64,000 bases of DNA from Thereva unica (GCA_949987705.1 OX465282.1:64539922-64603921); one strand, 5' to 3'; positions 1 to 10,956 are shown, counted from the stretch's first letter. The notes: generated from the sequence alone by a model not told the origin. Made by a program: numbers and translations.

Positions 1-1196
1 CCAAGGTAGAAAACCATTTAGCTCCAGAGAGAGTATCCAGTGTGTCATCGATACGAGGTAATGGGTAGCTGTCCTTTTTAGTGATGTCGTTTAACCGCCG
101 ACAATCCACGCAAAATCTTGTACTGCCATCTTTCTTTCTGACTAGAACCACAAGAGACATCCAAGGGCTTTTCGACTCCTCTATAAGACCTTGTCTTCTC
201 ATATCTTCAATCATACCGGCTGCCTCTTCCCGCTGGTAGTCTTCTCGGCGGTTGTTTAATTGGCTGGGCATCTTTGGTGTCGATCCTGTGTTGAACGATG
301 TCAGTTTTCCCAAAGTCATCATCTCTCATGGCGAAGATATCACTGAAATCCTCTACTAATTTCCTTGCCTGGAGATACTGTTTTTGTTCAAGACAACTAG
401 TTGAGAGCACTGCGTTTACTAATTTCGTGGCCTTTGGCTTTGGTTTTGGAACCGTTTCGATGTTAGCGCACTCCACTAATGTAATCTGTTCTACCGGTTC
501 TCCTTTTCCCAAAACCGTATCCTTCTTCAATCGTACTTCTCGTTCGTTAGTATTTAGCACTCTCTCGAATACCTCCTTCTTGTCGTCGATGCTCACCAGA
601 CATTTTCCAATTGCTATATTTTTGCTTTGTTCCGTTTTTTCTGGTTCTATAAGGTAAAATCGGTAGCTCCCGGGATCACCATCGATTATCGCTCGTACCA
701 ATTTCTCAACACACGGAGGAAGCACGGTATCTTCACGAGCGATGACTTTAAGCTGCGAATAGCAAGTGGATCCTGTGGCCATTGGAATCTCCTTGTTGTC
801 ATATCTCAGTATTTCCTCTCCAATGTCCAGTGGAATTTTATGTGTTTTCATAAAGTCCAAACCGAGAATACACTCGTCTGTTATATCAGCTACCAGGAAC
901 GAATGTGAAAATCCAATGTCAGCAAGAACCACATCCAACATAATTTCCCCGTGTAATCGTACTGGCTCTCCTGTTGCAGTTTTCAGTCTGTATTGGCGTG
1001 CGTCTTTCAGCCATTTATTGCCGACCATGTCAGCCCGGATAACAGATTTTGAAGCACCAGTGTTTACAGTTATTGTGCATTTTTCAGCTCCAATCTTTCC
1101 TTCGATGACCAGGCTGTTGCCACTACGCTGCAGTTGTTTGATAGTGGTGATGATGACACCGGGGGCTTCGATTTCCCCGACTAACTCCCGCCCCAT
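1..1196 (-). pseudogene. Element A pol fragment: aspartic protease and N-terminal RT
   Basis: Read on the minus strand from 1196, an open stretch to 207 carries a retroviral-type aspartic protease and a linker leading into RT. The protease motif reads VNTGAS where B and C read VDTGAS, so the catalytic aspartate is Asn and the enzyme should be inactive. The flap-like segment ILGLDFM follows about 60 residues later. Near 226-232 the frame shifts; the next frame down to base 1 reads typical RT block residues such as LVRKKDG, FCVDCRRLN and YPLPRIDDTL, then leaves the window. The rest of RT cannot be seen. This is clearly a Ty3/Gypsy pol, and a pseudogene in its present state. Confidence 0.85.
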
Positions 1197-1207
1197 GGAG
1201 TTAGTCT

Positions 1208-1880
1208 TTATTCGTTTCCCTGCTGCTGTCTGCGGGGAGACACGGAGTCATTGTTTTCGGCCTCCCTCTGGTCACCTTTCTGCCGATGTCCGCATTTTTC
1301 ACAGCAAGTTCCGCCACTCCTATTTTCGGGAGACTCTGCTCTCATTCGCTTTCTGCAATTCCTTTGCAAATGACCCGGTTCACTACAGTTCCAGCATCGG
1401 AGTCGACCGCGTACTTCCGTTGTATTCATTCTATTGCAACTATCCTCTGTTGTGTGGATCTCTCTGAGGCGGACTGCACTTCTTGATGCTTGCCTCGCTG
1501 CCTCGTATGCCAGAGCATATGCCAAAACTTCTGCGGTATTCTTGTTTCCGGCCAAACTGGCTGCCTGTTGTAGATCCCGGTCAGCAAAAGGGTTAAGGAA
1601 AACCTCTCTTGCTACTTCGTTGATGTAGTCTTGGCCGAAGCTAGGATAAGCCAGATTAGTGCCTCTCGATATCGGCGCATAGTTGTTGTAAAGTTTCTCC
1701 TGGCTTTTGAAGTCGATTGCGAAGTTGAAGTCGATAAACCTCTTGCATGTGCTGATCACCGTAACGCATTTCCAGCGCTTGAACTAAGAGCCCGTAGCTG
1801 TTGCGATGTTCTGCTGGTATTGACTGCAATATTTCTGCTGCTGTGCCCCCCCAGCTAGCACAGATTTCAATTTGTAACAA
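1208..1880 (-). pseudogene. Element A gag, C-terminal half with zinc knuckle
   Basis: Two overlapping minus-strand frames (1880-1656 and 1759-1208) together encode the capsid-like C-terminal half of Gag; the frame changes near 1700. A CCHC zinc knuckle (CWNCSEPGHLQRNC) lies close to the end, followed by a second cysteine-rich CCEKCG stretch. The reading frame stops at 1208-1210, and protease begins at 1196 in a different frame. In B and C the corresponding Gag and protease are fused in one frame, with about 70 bases missing at this junction. The upstream half of gag continues at 2988 beyond an inserted element. Confidence 0.85.
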
Positions 1881-2987
1881 ATTTATGTTACAATTGGGTC
1901 GTATTCAAGTTTTTTTAAACAAATGTAGTCACATGTAGGTTGTATTATTATCTCGAATTAAAACTTGGCAACAAATCATCCGGTTCAGTTACACTACAGT
2001 TTTATATTTGTTACGTAAAAATGCACTTGTTGTTCCATAACAGTTGCAAAAAAGATGTCATATTTAAATTAAATTAAAGTTATTAAAACATTTCCTTTAG
2101 TATCTCATTTTAAAAATGTTTTTATATTGCAACTGCTACAAATATAGAAACTAGTTAACAACCCTAATGTGACTAAGTTGTTGTAAGTTTTTGTCAAGTT
2201 AATATTACATTTTAAAGGTTCAAAAGGCTTTATGGAGGTTTTTGTGCAGTTACAAGGACCTTAGAAAACATCTGTCAAAAGATCCATACTCGCCATATTT
2301 TTCATCGTTCTAAGTTTTTTATACACTATTCAGTTTTATTTAAGAAAAACCAAAAGCGGTTTTCTATGGTGTTTATCTTTCCTATAACCATTTTTTAGTG
2401 CAATATAACATTAGGAGCTTTAAAAAATGTGTTTAGCTGTAGTTTTCAGAGTGCCATGCTAATATTAAAAACTCGAAATTTTTGTAATTTCCCAAATATT
2501 TTCCAAATTTTCTTTTTTCGGGTGGCGCGTGAATTTTCCAGAGGTAAGTCACCCACATTCATCAACAAAATTGCATCCGTTTTATAATTTTGGTGTGAAA
2601 TCCTATAATGTTTTAATTTTAAAATACTACATAGTGAGCAGGGTCTTGTTTTTTCGTTTCATTCCATTATGTCTCTGACTTATGAAACACACTTAAACTG
2701 CGATTTCTTTTTTGTTAAAAATATGTATGTATTATAAAGAATAATAACTTTTCCGGATGTTCAAAATGTTTTATCTTGTTGTGTGCAACTTCAGTTTGTG
2801 GCAACAACACATTTAAAACATAGCAAGAGCATATTTTTCGCCTGGTTGCGACCAAAGTTGTTACAAAATAAACATTAAAGATCTGCTTTTTCAGTCGCAA
2901 TGGAGCTACAGTCCCACCACATATCTTATATTGCGACTCTTTTACTAGTTAGATTAACTCCAATGCTACTATTTTGTGCTAGCTGGG
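1850..2987. mobile_element. Nonautonomous TIR element inserted in gag of element A
   Basis: This 1138-bp insert interrupts gag exactly between the residues LSLR and GTAAEIL, which are contiguous in B. Its ends are the inverted 13-mer CCCAGCTAGCACA (1850-1862) and its complement (2975-2987). Comparison with the uninterrupted gag of B and C gives a 2-bp CC target duplication. The interior is AT-rich, has no convincing ORF, and contains several TTGTTACAA-like motifs near the ends. A nonautonomous DNA transposon is the simplest reading; the superfamily is not clear from the TIR. Confidence 0.75.
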
Positions 2988-3800
2988 CCTTAGTGACAAC
3001 GTTAAGGCCGTTGCTTTTTCCTCCTCAGTCCAGAAATTGCCTGTTGCTGCTTCGAATTGAAGCTTATAAGTAGGCCATGAGCTTTGCCCATCGAAAGTTG
3101 GAGGCTGCAGTTTCCTAACTCCGATGACTTCATGAGATGCCGTCGCTGGGTGGTGAATCTTTACCCTTTCTAGCTCGGCTCTGACAGATTCTAGCTCAAT
3201 CTTCAACTTTTCATCATTTTCCCTCAGAGAATTTTCGAGCTTTTCTAGATCATTCTCTACATTTGTTTTAATGGAAGATTCGAGGTTTTCCAGCTTTTTG
3301 TCAACAGAGAGTGACATTAGTTCGAATTTCTGCTCCATCTGGTTCCTCTGTTCTTCCATAGACTCTTTGAATTCTGCTAACGAGCGTTCATGAGCTACTG
3401 CTAATGATTTCTGTTCATCTTTTAACGCCAACACTTTCGCCTTGATCTCTGTTGTCGCTTCTTTCATCTCTGCGGATGACCGTTCTTGCGCTTTCTTCAT
3501 ATCGGCTGTCGCTTCTTTCATCTCTGCTGATGCACGTTCTTGCGCAGCTGAAGACCGTTCTTGCGCCTCCTTCATCACCATCAATATCTTAAAAAGTTCT
3601 GCCATACTCACTGTCGATTCTTCTGGTTCTGCTTCTACTTCGGCATCAAAAATGTAGGTTTCAGGATCTTTTCCCTCGTTCACCATAGCTTCTCGAAGCA
3701 GCGCGGTTAAGGAACTTTTAGCACCCACCGTTGACAACGAGCGTTTACTTAGTTCTCTTTTCAACTCCACAGTACGCAAATCAACTAATTTTCGACCCAT
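2988..3800 (-). pseudogene. Element A gag, N-terminal half (SAP-like motif and coiled coil)
   Basis: An open minus-strand frame starts at ATG 3800, 94 bases inside the primer binding site, and runs to the inserted TIR element. Residues about 9-35 resemble a SAP motif, a helix-extended-loop-helix DNA-binding fold (ELKRELSKRSL, then GAKSSLTALL). Residues about 75-215 are a long heptad-rich coiled coil that includes repeated blocks of the kind AQERSSAEMKEAT. The stretch KLQPPTFDGQSSWPTYKLQFEA then begins the capsid-like region. The frame ends by reading into the insert at LSLR. The N-terminal half itself has no stop; only the insertion breaks it here. Confidence 0.85.
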
Positions 3801-3893
3801 TTTATTATTATGTCTTTAGTTCGCACTCACAAAAATTAAATTCCGGTCACAATTATTTTAAAAACTCACTTATTTCACTTATCTCTTAATTAA

Positions 3894-3910
3894 TCCCACT
3901 TCTGACACCA
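3894..3910 (-). promoter_or_regulatory. Primer binding site of element A (tRNA-Leu type)
   Basis: On the minus strand the sequence TGGTGTCAGAAGTGGGA starts two bases inside the LTR end. It is complementary to the 3' end expected for an insect tRNA-Leu with CCA added (acceptor GTCAGGA/TTCTGAC). The same site is present in elements B and C. Confidence 0.75.
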
Positions 3911-3912
3911 AT

Positions 3913-4334
3913 TGTTACGTTTTTACGGCTTAACAGATTCGTAGGATTAATACACTTTTTAATTATCCACACAATAATTTATTTATTACAAACCGAAACA
4001 CAATTCAATTACAAACACAATTCTTACAGTTCACTATAATCACTTTAAATTTAATAACTCGCACTATTAAACTCTATCTATCGCTTTATAGTTCACTTTT
4101 AAATCACCACTTTTCACTGTTTTCACTTTAGAACATTTTTATCGCCTTTCAAATCAAAACTGACTCTCTCAGCGCCTGCAAGCCGCTTTTTTATATCCAA
4201 GCTCCACCTTTATATAACTTCTGGAACCTTCTCGAGTCCTTTTTCTCGAGCCTAGTGGTATGTTCTTTTCTTTTCGTCCAGAAGCTTGAAGTTGTCTTCA
4301 CTTATCGCGCGTTCCAATTTTAGTTTAGTACATA
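3913..4334 (-). repeat. 5' LTR of element A, larger part (R-U5 and most of U3)
   Basis: On the minus strand this ends AAAACGTAACA, the same 3' terminus as the LTRs of B and C. It is broken at 4334 inside the U3 sequence TTTAGTACATA by insertion of R. The missing 5' end of the LTR (TGTGATG...) is found at 15491-15403. AATAAA-type signals and a TATA-like TATAAAAAAG region are recognisable by alignment with B. Confidence 0.85.
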
Positions 4335-5803
4335 CATTGATTATATACTAAGTAGATATGGACAAACGCGAGTCAAATTAACTTCCAGTTACGGCACCAC
4401 GAGCTGGGTGCGCTAGTATCGCAGGGTTTTATGCTCCGCTATATATGGTTAGTTTCCGAAATAAACTTTTCCTTGTTCAAGTTAAAGCCCTTCGCGCATT
4501 TGAAAAAAAATCAGAAGCTGCGGCTTTGATTTTAGTGGCGGTGGATCTAAAAATAGATTACTATGCGCTTATTCCTATCGTTTTGCTCAGGAAGGGCAAG
4601 GAGGATGGAAAAATGATGATTTCGATGGGTGAAATTTGACAATGAGGGCATGAAATGAATGGGCGAAATAATTTTAATGGGAAATTTGGCATCAAGCGTT
4701 TTTTATTATGTTGAAAAAATTGAAATGGGTTTTCAGGGATTATTTCATTTAACGATTTTTGAATGACAAATTTTTAGATTTTTTTCTCAGGTATTTTAGT
4801 TCGTAGAAATTTGAAATTTTTACGGATAATTGTATTATTATTGATATACATATATAAAATAATTAAATAATTTTTATTTTTGATTTTATTTATCGTTATT
4901 AATAAGTTTAGGTTAGTCTGGATAGTGCGTCAGTAGATTTCGATGAACCTTGGGTTTTATCTGTGAGGTGTTATATGGTCCCAGCAACACCGACTGTGTG
5001 TTCTATTTATCAACGAAGGGGAGGTATGTAGTGGGCCTGGGATGGGCCGAGTTGGCTAGTCTTGGAAATTTGCATGTAGGTAAAAGCGGTAAAAATACAT
5101 TTCTACAGTGCTTGAAGAGTATATAGAGTATATAGAGCTATCGCCAATACACCTTCTTCGTTTTGTACCTTGTCCAGTCAAGGCAAGCTAATTTTTAGTG
5201 TAATATCGGTTCGCGCCACGCAACCTTCAAAAACAATTAAATTTAAAGTTTTTTATTACAACAAAAGCTAAGGATTTAGGCAGAGTTTATTTTAACGATG
5301 AGTTAAAATAAATTGAGAGGACAATTAAACAAAGCTTGGTTTTTTCATATAAAAAAAATTATAGTAATTACAACCAGACGCATTTTGATAAAGACTAAAC
5401 CGAAACTGAAGCTCTGTTCTTTAATTTAATTTTTCCAAAGATGAAAGAAAAGCTTACACCTGACTTACTTAATATTAATAATGGTACAATATTGCTAACT
5501 AAGCGTCTGTAAGCAGGATGATCCCGAAGTATCGAGGTCATCGATGGTGGCTTGTGCCGGAAGGTTCGTGGACTTTGGGTTTGGGGTCATGGGTCGTATG
5601 GGTTGTGGCCGTGGGAATATAATTTCTGCCAAGATATATGAGTTATCTTCAATACAATTAAATACAAGGCGGAATGTAGGAATTGTAGATTGTAGTCAGG
5701 GCAGTTGGCTGAAGGAGGAGCTTGCTTCTCTTGAGAAATCTCAGTCATTGATAAGCTTGTTTGGCGATTTGGAATATGTGATTACTTCATCGCAGATCTG
5801 GGA

Positions 5804-5978
5804 CCTTATTCTCTATTACAATATTGTCATATTTTTTCAATGAAATGCCGAAACCGTATTTTCTATTACAATATTGGCATTCATTTTTCATGAAAATTTA
5901 ACAATATTGGCAAATTTTTACTTGAAAGCTGTTTCGTTTTCGGATCGGATTTAACAATATTGTAATAGGGAATAGGGG
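5804..5978. mobile_element. MITE nested in R copy 1
   Basis: A 175-bp block with inverted ends built on CTATTACAATATTGT (5811-5826) and ACAATATTGTAATAG (5954-5969), followed by AATAGGGG. Several further ACAATATTG motifs occur inside. The same block is present at the same place in R copy 2 (12432-12606), so it inserted before R was copied. Confidence 0.65.
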
Positions 5979-6120
5979 CCTGATTATGTCCAAATTTACG
6001 AATCCACCAAGGCATTTGCTCGCAGGCTTTTGACGTGAAAATGACGTAAAAAGATGATGTTTCTGATTTTCCCCCTGAGGTAAAGAGAAGGACGGTACAA
6101 TTTTTCGTAGGGATGAGAGT

Positions 6121-6318
6121 TCACACTCTATTCGACAATGTCTGGTCCGTGCTTGTCTTATATTTAGGAAGGCGTAGAAGTAGGCACAATGGGTTGGAGG
6201 GGATTGAGAGCAGATCCCTAATGAATATTAGAAAGAGATCAGGTGAGAGAATCGACCCTTGGGCAACGCCCGCCCTGATTCGACGCCATCCAATACTAGC
6301 TTCATTGAACAGCCACAA
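6121..6318 (-). pseudogene. LINE reverse transcriptase fragment carried in R copy 1
   Basis: A 65-residue minus-strand frame contains AGVAQGSILSPDLFLIFIRDL, which matches the conserved (G)VPQGSILSPLLF-INDL block of non-LTR RTs. Flanking similarity is lost to stops. The same fragment is in R copy 2 (about 12855-13050), with different decay. It is a relic, either captured by R or an older insertion into it. Confidence 0.6.
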
Positions 6319-7011
6319 ACGAAGCTCTCAAATCAGTTCTTTAGAACTGAGATGTAAGTTAATTTTACAGTTTTACATTAGGAGTCGAATTTTTCACTTT
6401 TTCCGTTGCCTGCATAACTCTACTCTCAATTTTCTGCCAAAATGTATGTAGTTTTGAAGCGGGGCGCTTTTTCAACTCAGTGATTTGCAAAGTAATTACT
6501 GTTAAGAAAATGACAAGCATTTAAAAAAATTTACCCTTGAACCAAAGAAAATATATTAAAAATGAATGAAAATATTGTCGAATTAAATATAGAACTTGAT
6601 GTTTAATAGTGGGTCTATACGAAAGTGGCTCTAGTCCGTTGTACCTACTTTGATGTTTGGTACATATGAGAGTTTTCTATTCTTGATTTTTTTTCGTCTG
6701 TTCTTCCAGTACTAACACCAAGCACATTCATTAAAGCTGGTCGTCCGAAACAAGAGCCTGCGATCCCTCGTCATGCCTATAACTACACAAAATTTCTACA
6801 TCTACAAATTTCTTTTTTAATTTTGGCTCTCGTTACAACCTAAACATCAAGAATTCCTACTTGTTTGCAACCCATCGGCTACGAAATCATCATCATTTTA
6901 TCACCCTCTTTGCCCTTCCCGAACAAAACAAGAAGAACCCAGCTCGTGGTACCGTAACTGGAAGTTAATTTGAATCGCGTTTGTCCACATCTACTTAGTA
7001 TATAATCAATG

Positions 7012-7174
7012 TCTTCACTTTATTTTCCATTGTATTGAATTATTTTGAAACAAATTCAACATCAATTTAGTCAACTGTCAAAAAATTTAGTCTCCCCGCC
7101 AAAAGACTAAATACTGTATTATCGACACTAAATTTTAGTCACTGAATTCACACAGGCCCTTAGTACATAAATCA
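7012..7174. other. Linker between R copies: hAT-like end fragment and target repeat
   Basis: No gene. On the minus strand it starts near 7160 with AGGGCCTGTGTGAATTCAGT and carries repeated GACTAAATT motifs, which resembles the end of a hAT-type element, but no partner end was seen. The last bases TTAGTACATA (7160-7169) repeat the LTR sequence that precedes R copy 1 (4325-4334). TAAATCA (7168-7174) is the left target duplication of R copy 2. Confidence 0.45.
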
Positions 7175-7686
7175 CATTGATTATATACTAAGTAGATATG
7201 GACAAACGCGATTCAAATTAACTTCCAGTTACGGCACCACGAGCTGGTGGCGCTAATATCGCAGGGTTTTATGCTCCGCTATATATGGTTAGTTTCCGAA
7301 ATAAACTTTCTTATTTATGTGAAAGCCCTTTGCGCATTTGAAAACAAAATCAGAAGCTGCGGCTTCGAGTTTAGTGGCGGTGGATCTAAAAATAGATTAC
7401 TACGCGCTTATTCCTATTGTTTTGCTCAGGAAGGGCAAGGAGGATGAAAAAATGATGATTTCGATGGGTGAAATTTGACAATGAGGGCATGAAATGAATG
7501 GGCGAAATAATTTTAATGGGAAATTTGGCATCAAGCGTTTTTTATTATGTTGAAAAAATTGAAATGGGTTTTCAGGGATTATTTCATTTAACGAATTTTG
7601 AATGACAAATTTTTAGATTTTTTTCTCAGGTATTTTAGTTCGTAGAAATTTGAAATTTTTAGGGATAATTGTATTACTATTGATAT

Positions 7687-8188
7687 TGTTACGTTTTTAC
7701 GGCTTAACGGATTCGTAGGATTAATTAAGGAATACACTTTTTAATTATCCACACAATAATTTATTTATCACAAACCAAAACTTATTTATTGCAAACCAAA
7801 CACAATTTAAAAATAAACACAATTCTTAGAGTTCACTATAATCACTAGCAAATTTAATATTTCGCACTATTCAATTCTAATTATCCCTTTTTATTTCACT
7901 ACTTTTCACTGTTCTCACTTTAAAACACTTTTATCGCCTTTCAAATCAAAACTGACTCGATAGCGGCTGCCAGGCGCTTTTATATAGGCAGCTCCACCTT
8001 TGTCTACTTTCTGGAACCTTCGTTTTCTGGTTCCTTGTGGTATGTTCTCTTATTTCCTTAAGTTTCGACCAGCTTGAAGTTGTCTTCGCTTATCGCTCGT
8101 TAGTTTAGTACATAAATTCTTAGTTCAGACAACAACCGAAAATCGTTGATTCATCCTCTCGACAAACAGATGGCGCATAATCATCACA
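7687..8188 (-). repeat. 3' LTR of element B
   Basis: It starts TGTGATGATTATGCGC and ends AAAACGTAACA on the minus strand (TG...CA). It contains TATATAAAAG, an Inr-like TCAGTT about 30 bases downstream, and AATAAATAAA. It looks identical to 10976-11477. Confidence 0.95.
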
Positions 8189-8201
8189 TTGCCCCCTTCT
8201 T
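8189..8201 (-). promoter_or_regulatory. Polypurine tract of element B
   Basis: The minus strand reads AAGAAGGGGGCAA directly before the 3' LTR. This is the expected plus-strand primer site, and the ORF stop lies within it. Confidence 0.75.
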
Positions 8202-10863
8202 AGGACTGTTCGTCCCGAACAGTTGTCCATCCTGGATCCGGCAGATGATATGGGCACAGCCTGTCTATGTGCACAATCTTCTTCTTTGCTTTGGGTCCTT
8301 GTTGAATCCTGTAGACCACATCGTTGATCCGTGTTAGGATTTTATAGGGCCCCTCCCACTGACGCTGAAGTTTCGGAGACTTGCCTTTCCGTCTTCGAGG
8401 GTTGAACAGCCAAACGAGGTCACCTTCCTGGAATCCGCTACAGTTTGCTCGGAGGTCGTACCTTGGTTTCATCCTGTCACTGGCCGTCTTAGGATTCTCC
8501 CTTGAGATTTTGTCAACTGAGGCTCCAACGTGGTGTTGTCTTATTTCTCCTTTTGCTCTTACTCGAGGACCCTTGCTGCCGGCACAAACTGTGCATTTGC
8601 GACACCAATTCGTAACATCCTCCCGCATGTGAAGCCAATAGAATCTTTCCTTTATTTTTGACAGAGTTTTGTTGACTCCCAAATGTTCTCCTGACGGGCT
8701 ATTATGACACTCCTCAAGAATATCTGTTATTCCAGCACGAGGGACTAACATCTGCATTCGATGAGAGGTACCATCAGCTGTTTCCCATTTGCGCTTCAAT
8801 ACTCCTCCTTCGATATGCAATGAATCCCATTGGGCCCAATAGCTCTTCAGGATTTCACTTCTCTCTGCGATGTCTTTCCATTTAGGCTTCTCGTTGTGTT
8901 CTGTCCATGACAAAATCGCAGAAATGTCCGGGTCGTCGCGTTGCGCATCTCGAATTCCTTGGTCCTCATATTTTATGCTTGGCTCCGCAGTTGTCTTTTG
9001 ACACTTTTCCTCAATACGCCAACGATACTTAAAACCTGGTTCGCATGGTCGCCGGGACAGTGCAGTATCCATTGGAATTCCCCTGTTGCGGTGTTTCATC
9101 ATCAATTCTCCAAGGTCCAATAGTATTCCGTGTGTTGTCATAAAGTCCAAACCGAGAATACACTCATCTACTATGTCAGCTGCCAGGAACGCATGAGTAA
9201 ACTCAATGTCGCCAAGTACCACATCCATCATTGTCTCCCCGTGTAATTTCACTGGTTCTCCTGTTACAGTTTTCAGAATGTACTGGTCCGCGCTTTTCAG
9301 CCACTTTCTACCGACCAAATCAGCCCTGATGACAGATCTTGAAGCACCTGTATCCACGGTAATTGTGTATTGTTCATCACCAACTTTCCCCTCGATGACA
9401 AGGCTGTTGTTGCCACGCTGCAGTTGGGTGATGTTGACGATGACATCAGGGGTCTCCATTTTCCCCACTAACTCCCTCCGGTCGCCTTTCTGCCGTTGTC
9501 CACATTTTTCACAGCATGTTGAGCCACTCCTACTCCCTGGCGATTCCACTCTCCTTCGCTTTTGGCAACTCCTTTGTAAATGGCCCGGCTCGCCACAGTT
9601 CCAGCATCGTAGACGACGACGTACTTCCGAGGTGTTGACTCGATGGCAAATGTTCTCAGTCATATTGATTCCCCTGAGGTGGACCGTATTCCTTGTTGCT
9701 TGCTTCGCTGCCTCGTATGCCAGAGCATATGCCAGAACTTCTGCTGTAGTCTTCTTTCCAGCCAATCTGGCCGCTTGTTGTAGGTTCCGGTCGGTAAATG
9801 AGTTAAGAAGAGCCTCTCTTGCTACTTCGTTGATGTAGTCTTGACCAAAACTAGGATAAGCCAGATGCACTAGCCTCTCGATGTCGGCGCATAGTTGTTG
9901 TAATGTTTCTCCTGGCCTTTGAAGTCTATTTCGAAGTTGAAGCCGATAGACCTCTTGCATGTGCTGATCGCCGTAGCGCATTTCTAACGCCTGAACCAAG
10001 AACCCGTAATTGTTTCGATGTTCTGCTGGTATTGACTGCAATATTTCTGCTGCTGTACCCCTTAGTGATAAAGTTAAGGCCATTGCTTTTTCCTCCTGGG
10101 TCCAGTAATTACCTGCTGCTGCTGCTTCGAATTGGAGCTTGTAAGTAGGCCATGGGCTTTGCCCGTCGAAAGTTGGAGGCTGCAATTTCCTAACTCCGAT
10201 GACTTCATGAGATGCCGTCGCTGGGTGGTGAATCTTTACCCTTTCCAGGTCGGCTCTGACCGATTCTAGTTCCATCTTCAACTTTTCATCATTTTCCCTC
10301 ATGGAATTTTCGAGCTTCTCCAGATCATTCCTTACATTTTCCTTGATGGAAGATTCGAGACTTTCCAGATCATTCCTTACATTTTCTTTCATGTTATCCA
10401 GCTGGCTCCTCTGTTCTTCCATCGACTCTTTGAGCTCTGCTAACGAGCGTTCATGAGCTATTGCCAACAATTTCTGTTCGTCTTTTAGCGCCATCACTTC
10501 CGTCTTGATCTCTGTTGTCGCTTCCTTCATCTCTGCTGATGCACGTTCTTGCGCAGCTGATAACCGTTCTTGCGCTTCTTTCATCTCGGCTGTCACTTCC
10601 TTCATCTCTGCTGATGACCGTTCTTGCGCTTCCTTCATCACCATCAATGTTTTAAAAAGTTCTGCCATACTCACTGTCGATTCTTCTGGTTCCGCTTCTA
10701 CCTCGTCTTCAAAAATGTAGGTTTCAGGATCTTTTCCCTCGTTCACCATAGCTTCTCGAAGCAGCGCGGTTAAGGAACTTTTAGCACCCACCGTTGACAA
10801 CGAGCGTTTACTTAGTTCTCTTTTCAACTCCACAGTACGCAAATCAACTAATTTTCGACCCAT
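8200..10863 (-). CDS. Gag-protease-truncated integrase polyprotein of element B
   Basis: An uninterrupted 887-codon ORF starts at ATG 10863, 94 bases inside the primer site. In order: a SAP-like motif (residues about 9-35), a coiled coil with AQERSSAEMKE-type repeats (about 75-215), a capsid-like region, a CCHC knuckle (CWNCGEPGHLQRSC), and a protease with VDTGAS and ILGLDFM. The protein then passes abruptly at GIPMD/TALSRRPC to the sequence that normally follows RNase H. It next has the integrase HHCC zinc domain (H-x3-...-CRKCTVC) and jumps from GEIRQ-HHVGAS to the integrase C-terminal domain (GDLVWLFNPRR, WEGPYKI). RT, RNase H and the DDE core are absent. The frame is kept through every deletion. 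It probably makes virus-like particles but cannot copy or insert itself. Confidence 0.9.
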   Translation of the reverse strand: MGRKLVDLRTVELKRELSKRSLSTVGAKSSLTALLREAMVNEGKDPETYIFEDEVEAEPEESTVSMAELFKTLMVMKEAQERSSAEMKEVTAEMKEAQERLSAAQERASAEMKEATTEIKTEVMALKDEQKLLAIAHERSLAELKESMEEQRSQLDNMKENVRNDLESLESSIKENVRNDLEKLENSMRENDEKLKMELESVRADLERVKIHHPATASHEVIGVRKLQPPTFDGQSPWPTYKLQFEAAAAGNYWTQEEKAMALTLSLRGTAAEILQSIPAEHRNNYGFLVQALEMRYGDQHMQEVYRLQLRNRLQRPGETLQQLCADIERLVHLAYPSFGQDYINEVAREALLNSFTDRNLQQAARLAGKKTTAEVLAYALAYEAAKQATRNTVHLRGINMTENICHRVNTSEVRRRLRCWNCGEPGHLQRSCQKRRRVESPGSRSGSTCCEKCGQRQKGDRRELVGKMETPDVIVNITQLQRGNNSLVIEGKVGDEQYTITVDTGASRSVIRADLVGRKWLKSADQYILKTVTGEPVKLHGETMMDVVLGDIEFTHAFLAADIVDECILGLDFMTTHGILLDLGELMMKHRNRGIPMDTALSRRPCEPGFKYRWRIEEKCQKTTAEPSIKYEDQGIRDAQRDDPDISAILSWTEHNEKPKWKDIAERSEILKSYWAQWDSLHIEGGVLKRKWETADGTSHRMQMLVPRAGITDILEECHNSPSGEHLGVNKTLSKIKERFYWLHMREDVTNWCRKCTVCAGSKGPRVRAKGEIRQHHVGASVDKISRENPKTASDRMKPRYDLRANCSGFQEGDLVWLFNPRRRKGKSPKLQRQWEGPYKILTRINDVVYRIQQGPKAKKKIVHIDRLCPYHLPDPGWTTVRDEQS

Positions 10864-10956
10864 TTTATTATTATGTCTTTAGTTCGCACTCACAAAAATT
10901 AAATTCCGGTCACAATTATTTTAAAAACTCACGTATTTCACTTATCTCTTAATTAA

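Larger units (their letters stand above)
4335..7011. mobile_element. R element, copy 1 (TIR DNA element, 2.7 kb)
   Basis: The ends are inverted repeats: CATTGATTATATACTAAGTA at 4335 and its complement ending at 7011. The inverted similarity continues inward for over 100 bp, through CTTCCAGTTACGGC and an AAGGGCAAAG/GATGATGATTTCG block near 6860-6915 matching 4585-4635. The interior contains a nested MITE (5804-5978) and a decayed LINE RT fragment (6121-6318, minus). A paralogue (copy 2) begins at 7175. Position 4843-4860 of this copy is the uninterrupted version of the site where element B sits in copy 2. No transposase was found, so R is nonautonomous or defective. Confidence 0.75.

Noticed and set aside
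8200..10863. Possible envelope gene making B an errantivirus
   Set aside because: The ORF ends at the polypurine tract and there is no second ORF, signal peptide or membrane segment between integrase and LTR in B or C.
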